Assembly (NCBI GenBank): GCA_944358455.1
Contig: CALVRE010000003.1
Coordinates: forward strand, 1-32,259
Length of the DNA stretch: 32,259 nt
Origin: an uncultured Bacilli bacterium
GTDB lineage: Bacteria; Bacillota_I; Bacilli_A; RF39; UBA660
Direction of reading: 5' to 3'
This document shows positions 1-7,046 of the stretch, piece after piece. The notes beneath the pieces are model-generated. The model saw nothing but the letters and a program-made list of their open reading frames with translations, made no database searches and was not told the DNA's origin. A program made the translations under genes and the position numbers. Numbering within the stretch: position 1 is the first letter of the stretch; each line of letters begins with the position of its first letter.

Positions 1-218
1 TTCGCTTTGGTAAAATGATTGGTTCAAAACAAGATCGAACCATAATAGAAGAGTATAAAAATCATACGACGATCGAAGGTCTTTATACTTTAAAATCAAT
101 CTATCAATTATTGGGAAATAAAAAAATCGAACTTCCCATTATCGATCTTATTTACGATATTGTCTTCCATGAACGAGACTGTCAAGAATTACTCACTTTT
201 TTAATTGAAAAAGAATAG
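1..218 (+). CDS. gpsA: Glycerol-3-phosphate dehydrogenase [NAD(P)+], C-terminal part (5' end outside window)
   Basis: Codons are in frame from base 3, and the gene is cut by the left edge, so only about 71 C-terminal residues are present. The visible start RFGKMIG matches the GpsA 'NR(R)FG' segment. The following TTIEGLYTLKSIYQLL and IELPIIDLIYDIVF match the family pattern 'EG..TAK..Y.LA...+.+P+.+.+Y.++'. GpsA reduces dihydroxyacetone phosphate to sn-glycerol-3-phosphate for phospholipid synthesis in the cytoplasm. The ATG at 15 is an internal Met, not the start. The gene ends in TAG at 216-218 and converges on the next gene, with which it shares a terminator hairpin. The identification rests on a short tail, so the full gene should be checked in the neighbouring sequence. 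Confidence 0.83.
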   Translation, partial: RFGKMIGSKQDRTIIEEYKNHTTIEGLYTLKSIYQLLGNKKIELPIIDLIYDIVFHERDCQELLTFLIEKE

Positions 219-240
219 AGATAGGGAACTATCTCTTTTT
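217..240. terminator. Bidirectional intrinsic terminator between gpsA and the YgjV-like gene
   Basis: Arms AGAGATAG (217-224) and CTATCTCT (229-236) are perfectly complementary around a GGAA loop. T residues follow on the plus strand, and an A-rich stretch precedes the stem, giving T on the minus strand. The stem overlaps the stop codons of both convergent genes. Confidence 0.8.
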
Positions 241-729
241 GTATCGTATTAAAGCAATAATCCCAGATATAATTTCAAGAATATTGCCAACAACAGTTAC
301 ATAAGCGCCCACTTTCATATTATAATATATCCAAACAAAAGCAGCGATGATAAAAATCCACCTAGTAATCGTTAAATTTTTTTGCCATACAGAATAACTA
401 TAAGCCAATGTAATAAAAACAGGGATTAAACCAAATATATCTCGATAAGTGAGAATACCAAAAACAACGATGATAAACGAGAAAAAAAGAAATGATGAGC
501 CTGTTGTATTTCTTTTTTTCTTTTCATCATCATAAAAAACCCATGAACGAAAAAAAGAAATAAAATTCATGAAAGATGCCGACATAGCACCTAACAGAAA
601 ATATTGAATTCCATAAATGCTATTCGCTATCGCCTGACAAAGTAATACATTTTTCTTTTCTCTTTGTTGAATACTGATCACCCAAGTAATAATCGCTAGT
701 ACTCCCAATATTTGTGCTAATAGATTCAT
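229..729 (-). CDS. YgjV-family integral membrane protein
   Basis: A 166-aa, strongly hydrophobic protein with about five to six predicted membrane segments; the first is LLAQILGVLAIITWVISI near residues 3-20. The layout resembles the YgjV (Imp-YgjV) family of inner-membrane proteins: an N-terminal 'AQ..G..A...' helix, a central 'NSIYGIQYFLLGAMSASFMN' segment and a C-terminal 'GNILEIISGIIALIR' segment comparable to 'EGSFLLMNGLNIIRF' in E. coli YgjV. The molecular function of this family is not established. The ATG at 727-729 follows a GAGGTG ribosome-binding site. The gene stands alone, with its own extended -10 promoter and the shared terminator at its 3' end. The family call is from pattern memory; the membrane topology is a direct reading. 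Confidence 0.72.
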   Translation of the reverse strand: MNLLAQILGVLAIITWVISIQQREKKNVLLCQAIANSIYGIQYFLLGAMSASFMNFISFFRSWVFYDDEKKKRNTTGSSFLFFSFIIVVFGILTYRDIFGLIPVFITLAYSYSVWQKNLTITRWIFIIAAFVWIYYNMKVGAYVTVVGNILEIISGIIALIRYKKR

Positions 730-745
730 ATGACACCTCTATCTT

Positions 746-754
746 ATTATATCA
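746..754 (-). promoter_or_regulatory. Extended -10 promoter for the YgjV-like gene
   Basis: The minus strand reads TGATATAAT, an extended -10 (TGn-TATAAT) about 17 nt upstream of the ATG. The -35 region falls in the T tract of the rpsR terminator and is poor. Confidence 0.45.
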
Positions 755-763
755 AACAGAAAC

Positions 764-791
764 AAAAAAAGAATACCTTTCCGTATTCTTT
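764..791 (-). terminator. Intrinsic terminator of the rpsF-ssb-rpsR operon
   Basis: The minus strand has a perfect 9-bp stem, AAAGAATAC (791-783) with GTATTCTTT (776-768), a 6-nt loop and a run of T to 764. The stem starts at the rpsR stop codon. Confidence 0.88.
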
Positions 792-1008
792 ATTTTACAA
801 ATGGAATTAAAGCCATAAAACGTGCTTTTTTAATTTCATTTGCAATATGTCTTTGATGCTTTGAACAAGCGCCTGTAATTCTTCTAGGTAAGATTTTTCC
901 TTTATCACCACTAATATATTTTTTGATGATATCTACATCTTTATAATCAATGCTTTTTCCAGCACACATTTGACATACTTTTTTCTTTTTTCTGTAAAAT
1001 TCAGCCAT
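790..1008 (-). CDS. rpsR: Small ribosomal subunit protein bS18
   Basis: A 72-aa basic protein, normal for S18. It shows the VCQMC Cys pair (residues 12 and 15), the central ILPRRITG segment and the C-terminal [20 protein letters not shown] that contacts 16S rRNA. S18 pairs with S6 on the platform of the 30S subunit. The retained Cys pair, with Cys48 (GACSKH), suggests a zinc-binding (C+) paralogue type. The start is set by AAGGAGG 8 nt before the ATG. It is the last gene of rpsF-ssb-rpsR, 15 nt after ssb, and is followed at once by a strong terminator. This gene order is standard in Firmicutes. Confidence 0.97.
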   Translation of the reverse strand: MAEFYRKKKKVCQMCAGKSIDYKDVDIIKKYISGDKGKILPRRITGACSKHQRHIANEIKKARFMALIPFVK

Positions 1009-1023
1009 CGTTATTCCTCCTTA

Positions 1024-1512
1024 TTAGTCTAGGAAATTATCGTCGATGGATACACTATCACCAAAGTCAGCAAATGGATCATCAGCGATATTCACATCAT
1101 TTGATGGAGTATCTTGATAATCATAAGGGCTAGGATTGCTATTCATATTATTATATCCTTGATTGTAATTACTTTGTGCCCTACTTTGACTCTGACTCTT
1201 TGACTCTAAGAATTGTACCGAATCTGCTACTACTTCAAAAGTATACCTCTTAGTGCCATCTTGCCCATCATAACTTCCTGTTTGAATTCTTCCTTCAATT
1301 GATACTAAACTACCTTTGTCAAGAAAGTTGCATACGTTTTCTGCTTGTTTTCTCCAAACAACAATATTGATAAAGTCAGCTTCTCTTTGTCCCTGAGCAT
1401 TCGCAAAAGTACGATTAACAGCAACTGAAAATCTCGTTACTGGTAAATTACTATTCGTATAACGCAACTCAGGTTTCGCCGTTAGTCTTCCAACTAAACA
1501 TACTCGATTCAT
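1024..1512 (-). CDS. ssb: Single-stranded DNA-binding protein
   Basis: A 162-aa protein. Residues 1-105 form the OB fold: [18 protein letters not shown], the FSVAVNR strand, the [13 protein letters not shown] segment and the [29 protein letters not shown] end. It binds ssDNA as a tetramer at forks and repair sites. Residues 106-145 are a Gln/Ser/Asn-rich linker, followed by an acidic tail. Oddly, the last residues are IDDNFLD rather than the usual DDDLPF, so the conserved terminal Pro-Phe that docks partner proteins is not present in standard form. The reading of the last codons is clear (TTC CTA GAC TAA). It lies between rpsF and rpsR and follows GAGG 8 nt before the ATG. Confidence 0.96.
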   Translation of the reverse strand: MNRVCLVGRLTAKPELRYTNSNLPVTRFSVAVNRTFANAQGQREADFINIVVWRKQAENVCNFLDKGSLVSIEGRIQTGSYDGQDGTKRYTFEVVADSVQFLESKSQSQSRAQSNYNQGYNNMNSNPSPYDYQDTPSNDVNIADDPFADFGDSVSIDDNFLD

Positions 1513-1528
1513 CGTATTACCTCATTTC

Positions 1529-1819
1529 TTACTTCTCAATTTTAGTGATCAAATGACGGATGATATCATTACTGATTAATGCAAGACGATCAAATTCCTT
1601 GATTGCTTTATCATCATTTGCTTCTAATTCATAAACAAAATAGTATCCACTTTTGAATTTTTTGATTTCATAAGCCAATTCTCTTTGTCCCATTTCTTTT
1701 GAATCAGTTATTTTCGCACCATTATTAGTTAAGATATCTTCGAAGTTTTTTACAACTGCTTTCACTTCTTCTTCTCCTAATGTTGGTCTAACGATAAACA
1801 TAATTTCATAGTTCTTCAT
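1529..1819 (-). CDS. rpsF: Small ribosomal subunit protein bS6
   Basis: A 96-aa protein starting MKNYEIMFIVRPTL, the standard S6 N terminus. The middle has KITDSKEMGQRELAYEIKKFKSGYY (family 'G.R.LAY.I.K...G.Y') and the end has ALISNDIIRHLITKIEK ('.+++RHL+.+'). S6 forms a heterodimer with S18 on the 30S platform. A strong AAAGGAGGTG lies 8 nt upstream of the ATG. First gene of the rpsF-ssb-rpsR operon, behind a good sigma-A promoter and a roughly 60-nt structured leader. Confidence 0.97.
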   Translation of the reverse strand: MKNYEIMFIVRPTLGEEEVKAVVKNFEDILTNNGAKITDSKEMGQRELAYEIKKFKSGYYFVYELEANDDKAIKEFDRLALISNDIIRHLITKIEK

Positions 1820-1846
1820 TATTCCACACCTCCTTTTGGTCTTTTG

Positions 1847-1880
1847 GCTTCATCTGAAGCAAGGAGTAAATTAATACTCG
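1847..1880 (-). promoter_or_regulatory. Structured 5' leader of rpsF (possible S6:S18 autoregulatory element)
   Basis: Two short hairpins lie between the predicted start of transcription and the rpsF ribosome-binding site: GAGTA/TACTC (1864-1879) and the palindrome GCTTCA-TC-TGAAGC (1847-1860). Many bacteria carry an S6:S18-binding RNA in the rpsF leader, so position and structure suit such a role. I could not match the known consensus base by base, so this is an inference. Confidence 0.3.
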
Positions 1881-1886
1881 CTTTAG

Positions 1887-1915
1887 ATTATAACAAATAA
1901 TTGTGGCAAAGTAAA
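1887..1915 (-). promoter_or_regulatory. Sigma-A promoter of rpsF-ssb-rpsR
   Basis: The minus strand reads TTTACT (-35, 1915-1910), a 17-nt spacer and TATAAT (-10, 1892-1887) preceded by TGT, an extended -10. Transcription would start near 1880. Confidence 0.72.
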
Positions 1916-1989
1916 GTTTTATTTTATTCTTTTCCTAAGTTCACTCACCCATAAAACATTCTGAATTGCAAGATATCACACCTTTTATG

Positions 1990-2016
1990 AAAAAAGTAAA
2001 CCATAAAGTTTACTTT
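1990..2016 (-). terminator. Intrinsic terminator downstream of ychF
   Basis: The minus strand has AAAGTAAAC (2016-2008) pairing perfectly with GTTTACTTT (2001-1993), loop TTTATG, then T residues to 1990. It lies 43 nt past the ychF stop. Confidence 0.82.
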
Positions 2017-2059
2017 CTTCTCTAATCTATGTTTTCATTTTCTAAAAAATGCGAACTAT

Positions 2060-3160
2060 CTAAACATTAAAACGAAAATGACAAATATCTCCATCTTGCA
2101 TAACATATTCTTTTCCTTCTAAGCGCATCTTACCAGCTTCACGAACCTTTTGTTCATTCCCACATGCTTTTAAATCATCGAAACTCATTACTTCCGCACG
2201 AATAAAGCCACGCTCGAAATCCGTATGAATAATGCCAGCACAAGCAGGAGCTTTCATTCCTTTACGAAACGTCCATGCTTTTACTTCATCACTTCCAACT
2301 GTAAAATAAGTTGCAAGTCCTAATAAATCATACGTCGCTTTAATCAATTGATCAAGACCACTTTCTTCGATTCCCAAATCTTGTAAAAATAAAGCCTTAT
2401 CCTCATCATTTAATTCTACCAGTTCTGATTCGATTTTAGCACATACGACAATTACTAAAGCATGTTCGGAAGAAGCATATTTTCTCACCTCTTCGACATA
2501 AGCATTATCTTTTTCTAAAAGCTCATCTTCATTGATATTTGCCATATAAATAATGGGTTTTAAAGTAAGGAGATTAAATGGTTTCAATATTTTACGTTCC
2601 TCTTCATCCAATTCCAATCGACGAGCTGGAATATTCTGTTCCAAAGCTTCTTTTATTTTCGTCAAAACATTTACTTCCGCTAAAGTTTCTTTATCTTTTG
2701 CCATAACTGCTTTTTTACCGATACGATTAAGTCGGTTGTCGATCACTTCCAAATCTGCAAGCATCAATTCTACATTGATAATTTCAATATCGCGAATAGG
2801 ATCGACAGTTCCCTCTACGTGAATAATATTATCATCTTCAAAACAACGTACCACTTCGACAATCGCATCTACTTCACGAATATGACTTAAAAATTTATTT
2901 CCAAGACCTTCACCAGCAGAAGCTCCTTTAACAAGACCAGCAATATCAGTAAATTCAAAAGTTGTGGGAATCATACGTTCTGGTACATATAAATGTTCCA
3001 AATACTCTAGACGTTTATCTGGAACCGTCACCACACCAATATTGGGATCGATCGTCGCAAATGGATAATTAGCAGCTAAAATATTTTTCTTTGTAATGGC
3101 GTTGAATAATGTTGATTTTCCCACATTTGGGAGTCCTACAATTCCTGCCGTTAAACTCAT
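2060..3160 (-). CDS. ychF: Redox-regulated ATPase YchF (Obg-family OLA1-type)
   Basis: A 366-aa protein from the preferred start, the same length as B. subtilis YyaF. The P loop is GLPNVGKST (residues 9-17). The Obg-type G domain carries DIAGLVKGAS, and the usual NKxD is replaced by NINE within YMANINEDE, which explains ATP rather than GTP preference in this family. A TGS domain closes the protein (TDFERGFIRAEVMSFDD, EGKEYVMQDGDICHFRFNV). YchF associates with ribosomes and affects stress responses. An upstream in-frame ATG at 3172 has AGGA touching it, whereas the ATG at 3160 follows GAGGG by 6 nt, so 3160 is chosen. ychF sits next to rpsF as in B. subtilis but has its own promoter and terminator. 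Confidence 0.95.
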   Translation of the reverse strand: MSLTAGIVGLPNVGKSTLFNAITKKNILAANYPFATIDPNIGVVTVPDKRLEYLEHLYVPERMIPTTFEFTDIAGLVKGASAGEGLGNKFLSHIREVDAIVEVVRCFEDDNIIHVEGTVDPIRDIEIINVELMLADLEVIDNRLNRIGKKAVMAKDKETLAEVNVLTKIKEALEQNIPARRLELDEEERKILKPFNLLTLKPIIYMANINEDELLEKDNAYVEEVRKYASSEHALVIVVCAKIESELVELNDEDKALFLQDLGIEESGLDQLIKATYDLLGLATYFTVGSDEVKAWTFRKGMKAPACAGIIHTDFERGFIRAEVMSFDDLKACGNEQKVREAGKMRLEGKEYVMQDGDICHFRFNV

Positions 3161-3186
3161 ACTATCCCTCATTCCTAATATTATTC

Positions 3187-3195
3187 ATTATAACA
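3187..3195 (-). promoter_or_regulatory. Extended -10 promoter for ychF
   Basis: The minus strand has TGTTATAAT about 27 nt upstream of the preferred ychF start. No good -35 is visible. The -10 lies in one arm of an AT-rich inverted repeat (TTCATTATAA / TTATAATGAA). Confidence 0.45.
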
Positions 3196-3221
3196 TTATT
3201 TTATAATGAAAAAAAGAGCAT

Positions 3222-3584
3222 TTATTTGCCTTTCCTTTCATGAGTCTGTCCTATTTCTTGTACTTCTGTTTCAATATATTGTCTTAAAACATCGTTGACT
3301 TCTTCTATTCGTTTTTGAATCATAAATGACTTTTCTTTATTTTCTAAATTAGCTTGAAGTTCCGCATCTAAACGCCCCAAAAGATCCAAACATATTTTCT
3401 GATGATATCTGTCATAATTAGGATGATTATGATGGTATACATTAAAATAACGCTTATTTAATGCTTCTCCAATAATTGGACTATTTTTAAAATAACAATT
3501 TGGTGTTCCATACCCACATAATTGAAAATCCAATAAAAAAAGTTCTGCTTCCCTTTCTGTTTTCGTCAATATGCGTTCTTTCAT
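3222..3584 (-). CDS. Hypothetical protein, His-rich centre, predicted helical C terminus
   Basis: I do not recognise this 120-aa protein. It is soluble, with no signal peptide or membrane segment. It opens with basic/acidic helix-like sequence (KERILTKTEREAELFLLDFQL), then a Cys/Gly/Pro/Asn segment (CGYGTPNCYF), a His/Tyr/Asn cluster (VYHHNHPNYDRYH) that could bind metal, and a long amphipathic C-terminal stretch rich in Glu and Arg (LDAELQANLENK to YIETEVQ). The start is chosen at the ATG at 3584, where AGGTGAT is well placed; a GTG at 3593 and an ATG at 3590 lie inside or upstream of that site. It lies between ychF and abgT with its own weak promoter. The reading frame is intact and has a plausible ribosome-binding site, so the gene is probably real. 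Confidence 0.65.
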   Translation of the reverse strand: MKERILTKTEREAELFLLDFQLCGYGTPNCYFKNSPIIGEALNKRYFNVYHHNHPNYDRYHQKICLDLLGRLDAELQANLENKEKSFMIQKRIEEVNDVLRQYIETEVQEIGQTHERKGK

Positions 3585-3603
3585 TTTCATCACCTGCTCG
3601 AGT

Positions 3604-3632
3604 ATTTTAACACAACTTCAAAAGAAAAACAA
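3604..3632 (-). promoter_or_regulatory. Weak promoter upstream of the 120-aa hypothetical gene
   Basis: The minus strand reads TTGTTT, 17 nt, then TAAAAT preceded by TGT. The -35 is weak (3 of 6) and overlaps the abgT terminator. Confidence 0.35.
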
Positions 3633-3644
3633 GCAAAAGCTTGT
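3621..3644 (-). terminator. Intrinsic terminator of the parA-parB-mscS-DUF951-abgT operon
   Basis: The minus strand has ACAAGC (3644-3639), loop TTTT, GCTTGT (3634-3629), then TTTTCTTT. It starts one base after the abgT stop codon. Confidence 0.75.
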
Positions 3645-5168
3645 CTATAAAGTTGGATAAGTACCAACACCAATTGGTAATCCCACAATATACCACCCAA
3701 TTAAAATTAACAACCAAACACCTACAAAGAGTAAGAATGATGGCATTATTTTACGAATAGTACCAAATATCGTGATTTTATTTTCTTCATCATAATTATA
3801 TTTTTGTAAAAAGGCAAGCATCACGATAAAATAACCGAACATTGGAGTGATACATCTTGATAAACCATCGGCCGCACGAAAGATAAATTGTGTAAAGTCC
3901 GGTGTAATATTTGATCTCATGAATAATGGTACAACCAATGGATTTAATAATGACCACTTAGTTTCTGTCGATGGAATCATGATTCCCATTAAAATAACGA
4001 TTATAAATAAAGTAACGATAAGTGGAATTCCCGAAAATTGCAACGTACTTAAAAAGCTTATCATACGACTAGATAATACCGTACCCAAATTTGTCCAATT
4101 AAAAATGGAAATCATCTGAGAAGCAAAGAACATAAGTACAAACACATAACCAACATTGTCGAATCCCTTAGATAGACCTAAACTATAATCATTACTTGAT
4201 TTGATATTCCTAGAAATGTAACCATATAATAAACCACATATCATAAGAGCCATTACTAATAAATAAATAAAACATTGACCAAACGGTGAATCCGTGCCCA
4301 TCAGTTGCTCAATATAAGTGGCAGCCGAAGTATCTAGTAAAATTCCCGATCCAGGAAGACCCGGTATTATGAAATAAATAATAATCAAAGAAAAAATTAA
4401 AAACGTAATACTACTAACAAATAAACCTTTTTTAGAAACTCTTACATCTTCATCTAATAAAGGTGTTTTCTTAGGGTATTTAGAGGCTAACAATCGCTCA
4501 ATAATAATGGTACCAATAATGGTCAAAATAGCTGTACTACCTAACATTATATAAATTGTAGATAATAAGTGAAACGTATAGTTCTGATCAACCTCTAATG
4601 CAGCCGAAATTTGTGTCGCACTCCCTAGTAAAGCATCCGTATAATTAAAAATGATACCCGTTCCGTAACCAACACCAATTCCTAAAAAGGTCGTAAGAAT
4701 CCCTAATCGCGAATTTCTTCCCACATATTTATAAAAGACACCAGCCAAAGGAATCAAAAAAGCATAGCTATATTCGCCAAAAAAACTAGAAATAATGCTG
4801 ATGAACAAAGTAATCATGGTAATCGTACTATTTTTCCATTTTTTACATGGACTAAAAGCAGCTTTAAATAAACCACTTTTTTCACCAATTCCAATTCCTA
4901 TTAGAGCAATAATCAAAATAACCAACGGTTCAAAAATAGTTAAATTAGTAATAACATTCCCGAATAGAAAACGGATTCCCTCAGGAGTGAAAATATTATT
5001 GATGGTAACTAAAGATGTCTCTAATACACCATTGTGAATCGCTGTTTGTTGACCTTCAAATCCAAGAACTGATAAAAGGCTACTCAAAAGAATAATCAAT
5101 AAAGTGATAAACATGATTGTAAAGACAGGACCTAGTAAACGCTTTTCACGCTTTTTGTTCTTTTTCAT
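3645..5168 (-). CDS. AbgT-family transporter (p-aminobenzoyl-glutamate transporter-like)
   Basis: A 507-aa polytopic membrane protein, the usual AbgT length of about 510. It begins with a basic cytoplasmic KKNKKREKRLLG and a first membrane segment near residues 14-35. Family-like segments are FGNVITNLTIFEPLVIL with IGIGIGEKSGLFKAA, the hairpin motif NVGYVFVLMFFASQMISIFNWTNLG, and the C-terminal TKWSLLNPLVVPLFM followed by FIFRAADGLSRCITPMF. AbgT proteins take up p-aminobenzoyl-glutamate, a folate breakdown product; the relatives MtrF and YdaH have been reported to export sulfonamides, so direction and substrate are uncertain here. AGGAGG precedes the ATG. It is the last gene of the parA operon, 8 nt after DUF951. 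No functional link to segregation is evident. Confidence 0.86.
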   Translation of the reverse strand: MKKNKKREKRLLGPVFTIMFITLLIILLSSLLSVLGFEGQQTAIHNGVLETSLVTINNIFTPEGIRFLFGNVITNLTIFEPLVILIIALIGIGIGEKSGLFKAAFSPCKKWKNSTITMITLFISIISSFFGEYSYAFLIPLAGVFYKYVGRNSRLGILTTFLGIGVGYGTGIIFNYTDALLGSATQISAALEVDQNYTFHLLSTIYIMLGSTAILTIIGTIIIERLLASKYPKKTPLLDEDVRVSKKGLFVSSITFLIFSLIIIYFIIPGLPGSGILLDTSAATYIEQLMGTDSPFGQCFIYLLVMALMICGLLYGYISRNIKSSNDYSLGLSKGFDNVGYVFVLMFFASQMISIFNWTNLGTVLSSRMISFLSTLQFSGIPLIVTLFIIVILMGIMIPSTETKWSLLNPLVVPLFMRSNITPDFTQFIFRAADGLSRCITPMFGYFIVMLAFLQKYNYDEENKITIFGTIRKIMPSFLLFVGVWLLILIGWYIVGLPIGVGTYPTL

Positions 5169-5176
5169 AATTCCTC

Positions 5177-5365
5177 CTAATACGTAATTACTTTCTTAAG
5201 TTTCTTATTAAAATCAATTCTTGGTAACATGATACTTCTACCACATTTTAAACATTTAATTTTAATATCGGCTCCAACACGAATAATCTCCCATTCATTA
5301 GAACCACAAGGATGCGGCTTTTTCATCATTACGATACTACCTAATTTATACTCCTTTTGCATCAT
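5177..5365 (-). CDS. DUF951 family protein (YyzM-like) with CxxC
   Basis: A 62-aa protein beginning MMQKEYKLGSIVMMKKPHPCG. The pattern 'G..V.MKKPHPCG.N.W.+.R.GADI+IKC..CGR.+ML.R..F' is the DUF951 signature; the Cys of HPCG and the CLKCG pair suggest a small zinc ribbon or nucleic-acid-binding OB-like fold. The function is unknown. The ORF can be read further upstream inside mscS, but AGGTGG 6-7 nt before the ATG pair at 5365/5362 sets the start and gives a normal family length. It overlaps the mscS 3' end by 20 nt, so translation is probably coupled. B. subtilis yyzM has the same neighbourhood near ychF and spo0J. Confidence 0.82.
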   Translation of the reverse strand: MMQKEYKLGSIVMMKKPHPCGSNEWEIIRVGADIKIKCLKCGRSIMLPRIDFNKKLKKVITY

Positions 5366-6146
5366 ATACCACCACCTGTGAGGAAGGAATGGTAATTCCC
5401 TCTTTATCAAAAGTATCTTTGATTGCCTTTCTAATTTTAGCAGCAACTAAAGATTGCTCCAAAGGTTCTGTCATAGCTGTAACCCGAATGCGAACACCAT
5501 TCACATCTAAACCAGTCACCCCAAACAACTCGACATCACCAACTAATTTGTCGATTTCTTTCGTCAATTTTTTGCATAATTTATCCAACACAGACACAAC
5601 ATGATCTAAATCTTCTTTATAAGATACCTCAACATCGACGATCGCTAAAGAAGAAGATTGACTATGATTGATCACTTCTGTAATGGTACCATTTGCAACT
5701 GTCATAATTTCTCCAGTATAAGCACGAATCTTGGTTGACTTCAAACCAAGAGCAACCACTTCTCCTTTGAAATCATTGATAGTCACAGTATCACCAATAT
5801 TATACTGGTTATCAAAAACAATAAACACTCCAGCAATAAAATCTTTAATCATATCTTGAAGAGCAAGTCCAATAATTAACCCAACAATTCCTAAAGAAGC
5901 TAGAATGGCACTTGTATCGACATTATAAACCTCTAAAATCATCAAAATAACAATAATAGCAATTACATATTTGATGACATTATTAATTAAACTAATAATC
6001 GTTTTTTTCTTACGATCATCGACTCCTTTGGCCTTATGACGATAAGTTCTTTTTAAAAGTCGACTAATAACTAAATAAATACAAGTACCAATTAAAATAT
6101 AGAAAATAGGATTAACGATCTCTTTAATTAATATTTTTTCTAACAT
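5346..6146 (-). CDS. Small-conductance mechanosensitive channel (MscS family)
   Basis: A 266-aa membrane protein. Two N-terminal membrane segments (about residues 10-28 and 57-75) precede the pore helix region GIVGLIIGLALQDMIKDFIAGVFIVFDNQYNIGDTV, which has the Gly/Ala-rich TM3 and the MscS signature. The beta domain (FKGEVVALGLKSTKIRAYTGEIMTVANGTI) and the C-terminal alpha/beta domain (VDVEVSYKEDLDHV to GITIPSSQVVVYD) follow. MscS channels open under membrane tension to release solutes during osmotic downshock. The length is close to YkuT-type channels of Firmicutes. AGGAG is 6 nt before the ATG. It lies 9 nt after parB in one operon. MscS genes near soj-spo0J-like loci also occur in other Firmicutes. 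Confidence 0.9.
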   Translation of the reverse strand: MLEKILIKEIVNPIFYILIGTCIYLVISRLLKRTYRHKAKGVDDRKKKTIISLINNVIKYVIAIIVILMILEVYNVDTSAILASLGIVGLIIGLALQDMIKDFIAGVFIVFDNQYNIGDTVTINDFKGEVVALGLKSTKIRAYTGEIMTVANGTITEVINHSQSSSLAIVDVEVSYKEDLDHVVSVLDKLCKKLTKEIDKLVGDVELFGVTGLDVNGVRIRVTAMTEPLEQSLVAAKIRKAIKDTFDKEGITIPSSQVVVYDAKGV

Positions 6147-6155
6147 ATAATTCTC

Positions 6156-7046
6156 CTATTCTTTTACATTTAGGATTTCTAAAATACGATTTAAATCTGC
6201 TACACTAGTAAAATGAATTTCAATCTTCTTTTCTTTAATTTTAACTTTCGTATCCAATTTGTCACGAAGTAAGTCTTCTACATATTTATAATCTTTATTT
6301 TCTTCACGACTACGACGAGTAATTTTGACTTTTCGTTCAAAGTCATTTCCTTCTGTCATTCGTTCTAAATCACGAACAGGCAACTTTTCGTTCACCACTT
6401 TTTCAGCTATTTCGACAATCTTATTTTGATCCTCTAATTTACTCAACACACGAGCATGGCCCATCGTGAGTTCTTCTTTTACAACCATATCTTGAACTTC
6501 GCGAGGCAAACGTAATAATCCTAACATATTCGTAATATGACTTCGACTTTTTCCTACTTTTTTAGAAAGTTCTTCTTGAGTAAGATGAAGATTATCGATC
6601 ATGCTTCGATAAGCAGTCGCTTCTTCGATCGCACTTAAATTCTCGCGTTGTAAATTTTCTAATAATGCGATTTCCATCATCTGCTCATCGGTAAAAGCTC
6701 GTATGATAGCAGGAATTTTCTTAAGACCAGCAAGCTTACTAGCTCTTACTCGTCTCTCACCAGCAATAATTTCATATCCTTTGATACTCTTCTTGACGAT
6801 AATTGGTTGAAATACTCCATGCTCCTTAATGGATTCCGATAATTCTGTCAAAGTTTCATCCTTAAAAAATTTACGAGGTTGATAAGGATTTGGACGTAAA
6901 TCATCGATATCTAGTTCCATGATTTCTTCATTAGAAGCCGTTTCATAAATTTGTCTTTCCATGGCTTCAATATCTAAATTTTCACTATCAAATAAAGACT
7001 CTAATCCTCGCCCTAATGCACGTTTTCTAGTTTCCATTTCGCTCAA
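6156..7046 (-). CDS. parB: Chromosome partitioning protein ParB/Spo0J
   Basis: A 296-aa ParB-CTPase. The N-terminal RALGRGLESLF is the ParA-activating peptide. The CTP-binding domain shows LRPNPYQPRK (51-59), GERRVRAS (96-103) and ENLQREN (130-136). The central helix-turn-helix (about 155-177, LTQEELSKKVGKSRSHITNML) binds parS, and the C-terminal part dimerises. ParB loads at parS, slides as a CTP clamp and recruits SMC. Its expected targets are the parS copies at the right end of this window. The start is TTG at 7046 with AAGGA 5 nt upstream; an ATG at 7037 (9 nt further in) is the alternative but has no good ribosome-binding site. It overlaps parA by 20 nt. Spo0J rather than Noc is inferred from its pairing with parA. 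Confidence 0.95.
   Translation of the reverse strand: MSEMETRKRALGRGLESLFDSENLDIEAMERQIYETASNEEIMELDIDDLRPNPYQPRKFFKDETLTELSESIKEHGVFQPIIVKKSIKGYEIIAGERRVRASKLAGLKKIPAIIRAFTDEQMMEIALLENLQRENLSAIEEATAYRSMIDNLHLTQEELSKKVGKSRSHITNMLGLLRLPREVQDMVVKEELTMGHARVLSKLEDQNKIVEIAEKVVNEKLPVRDLERMTEGNDFERKVKITRRSREENKDYKYVEDLLRDKLDTKVKIKEKKIEIHFTSVADLNRILEILNVKE

Noticed and set aside
3187-3212. Inverted repeat TTCATTATAA / TTATAATGAA as a terminator of the 120-aa gene
   Set aside because: On the minus strand the T run precedes rather than follows the stem, so it cannot act as an intrinsic terminator there; it more likely holds the ychF -10.
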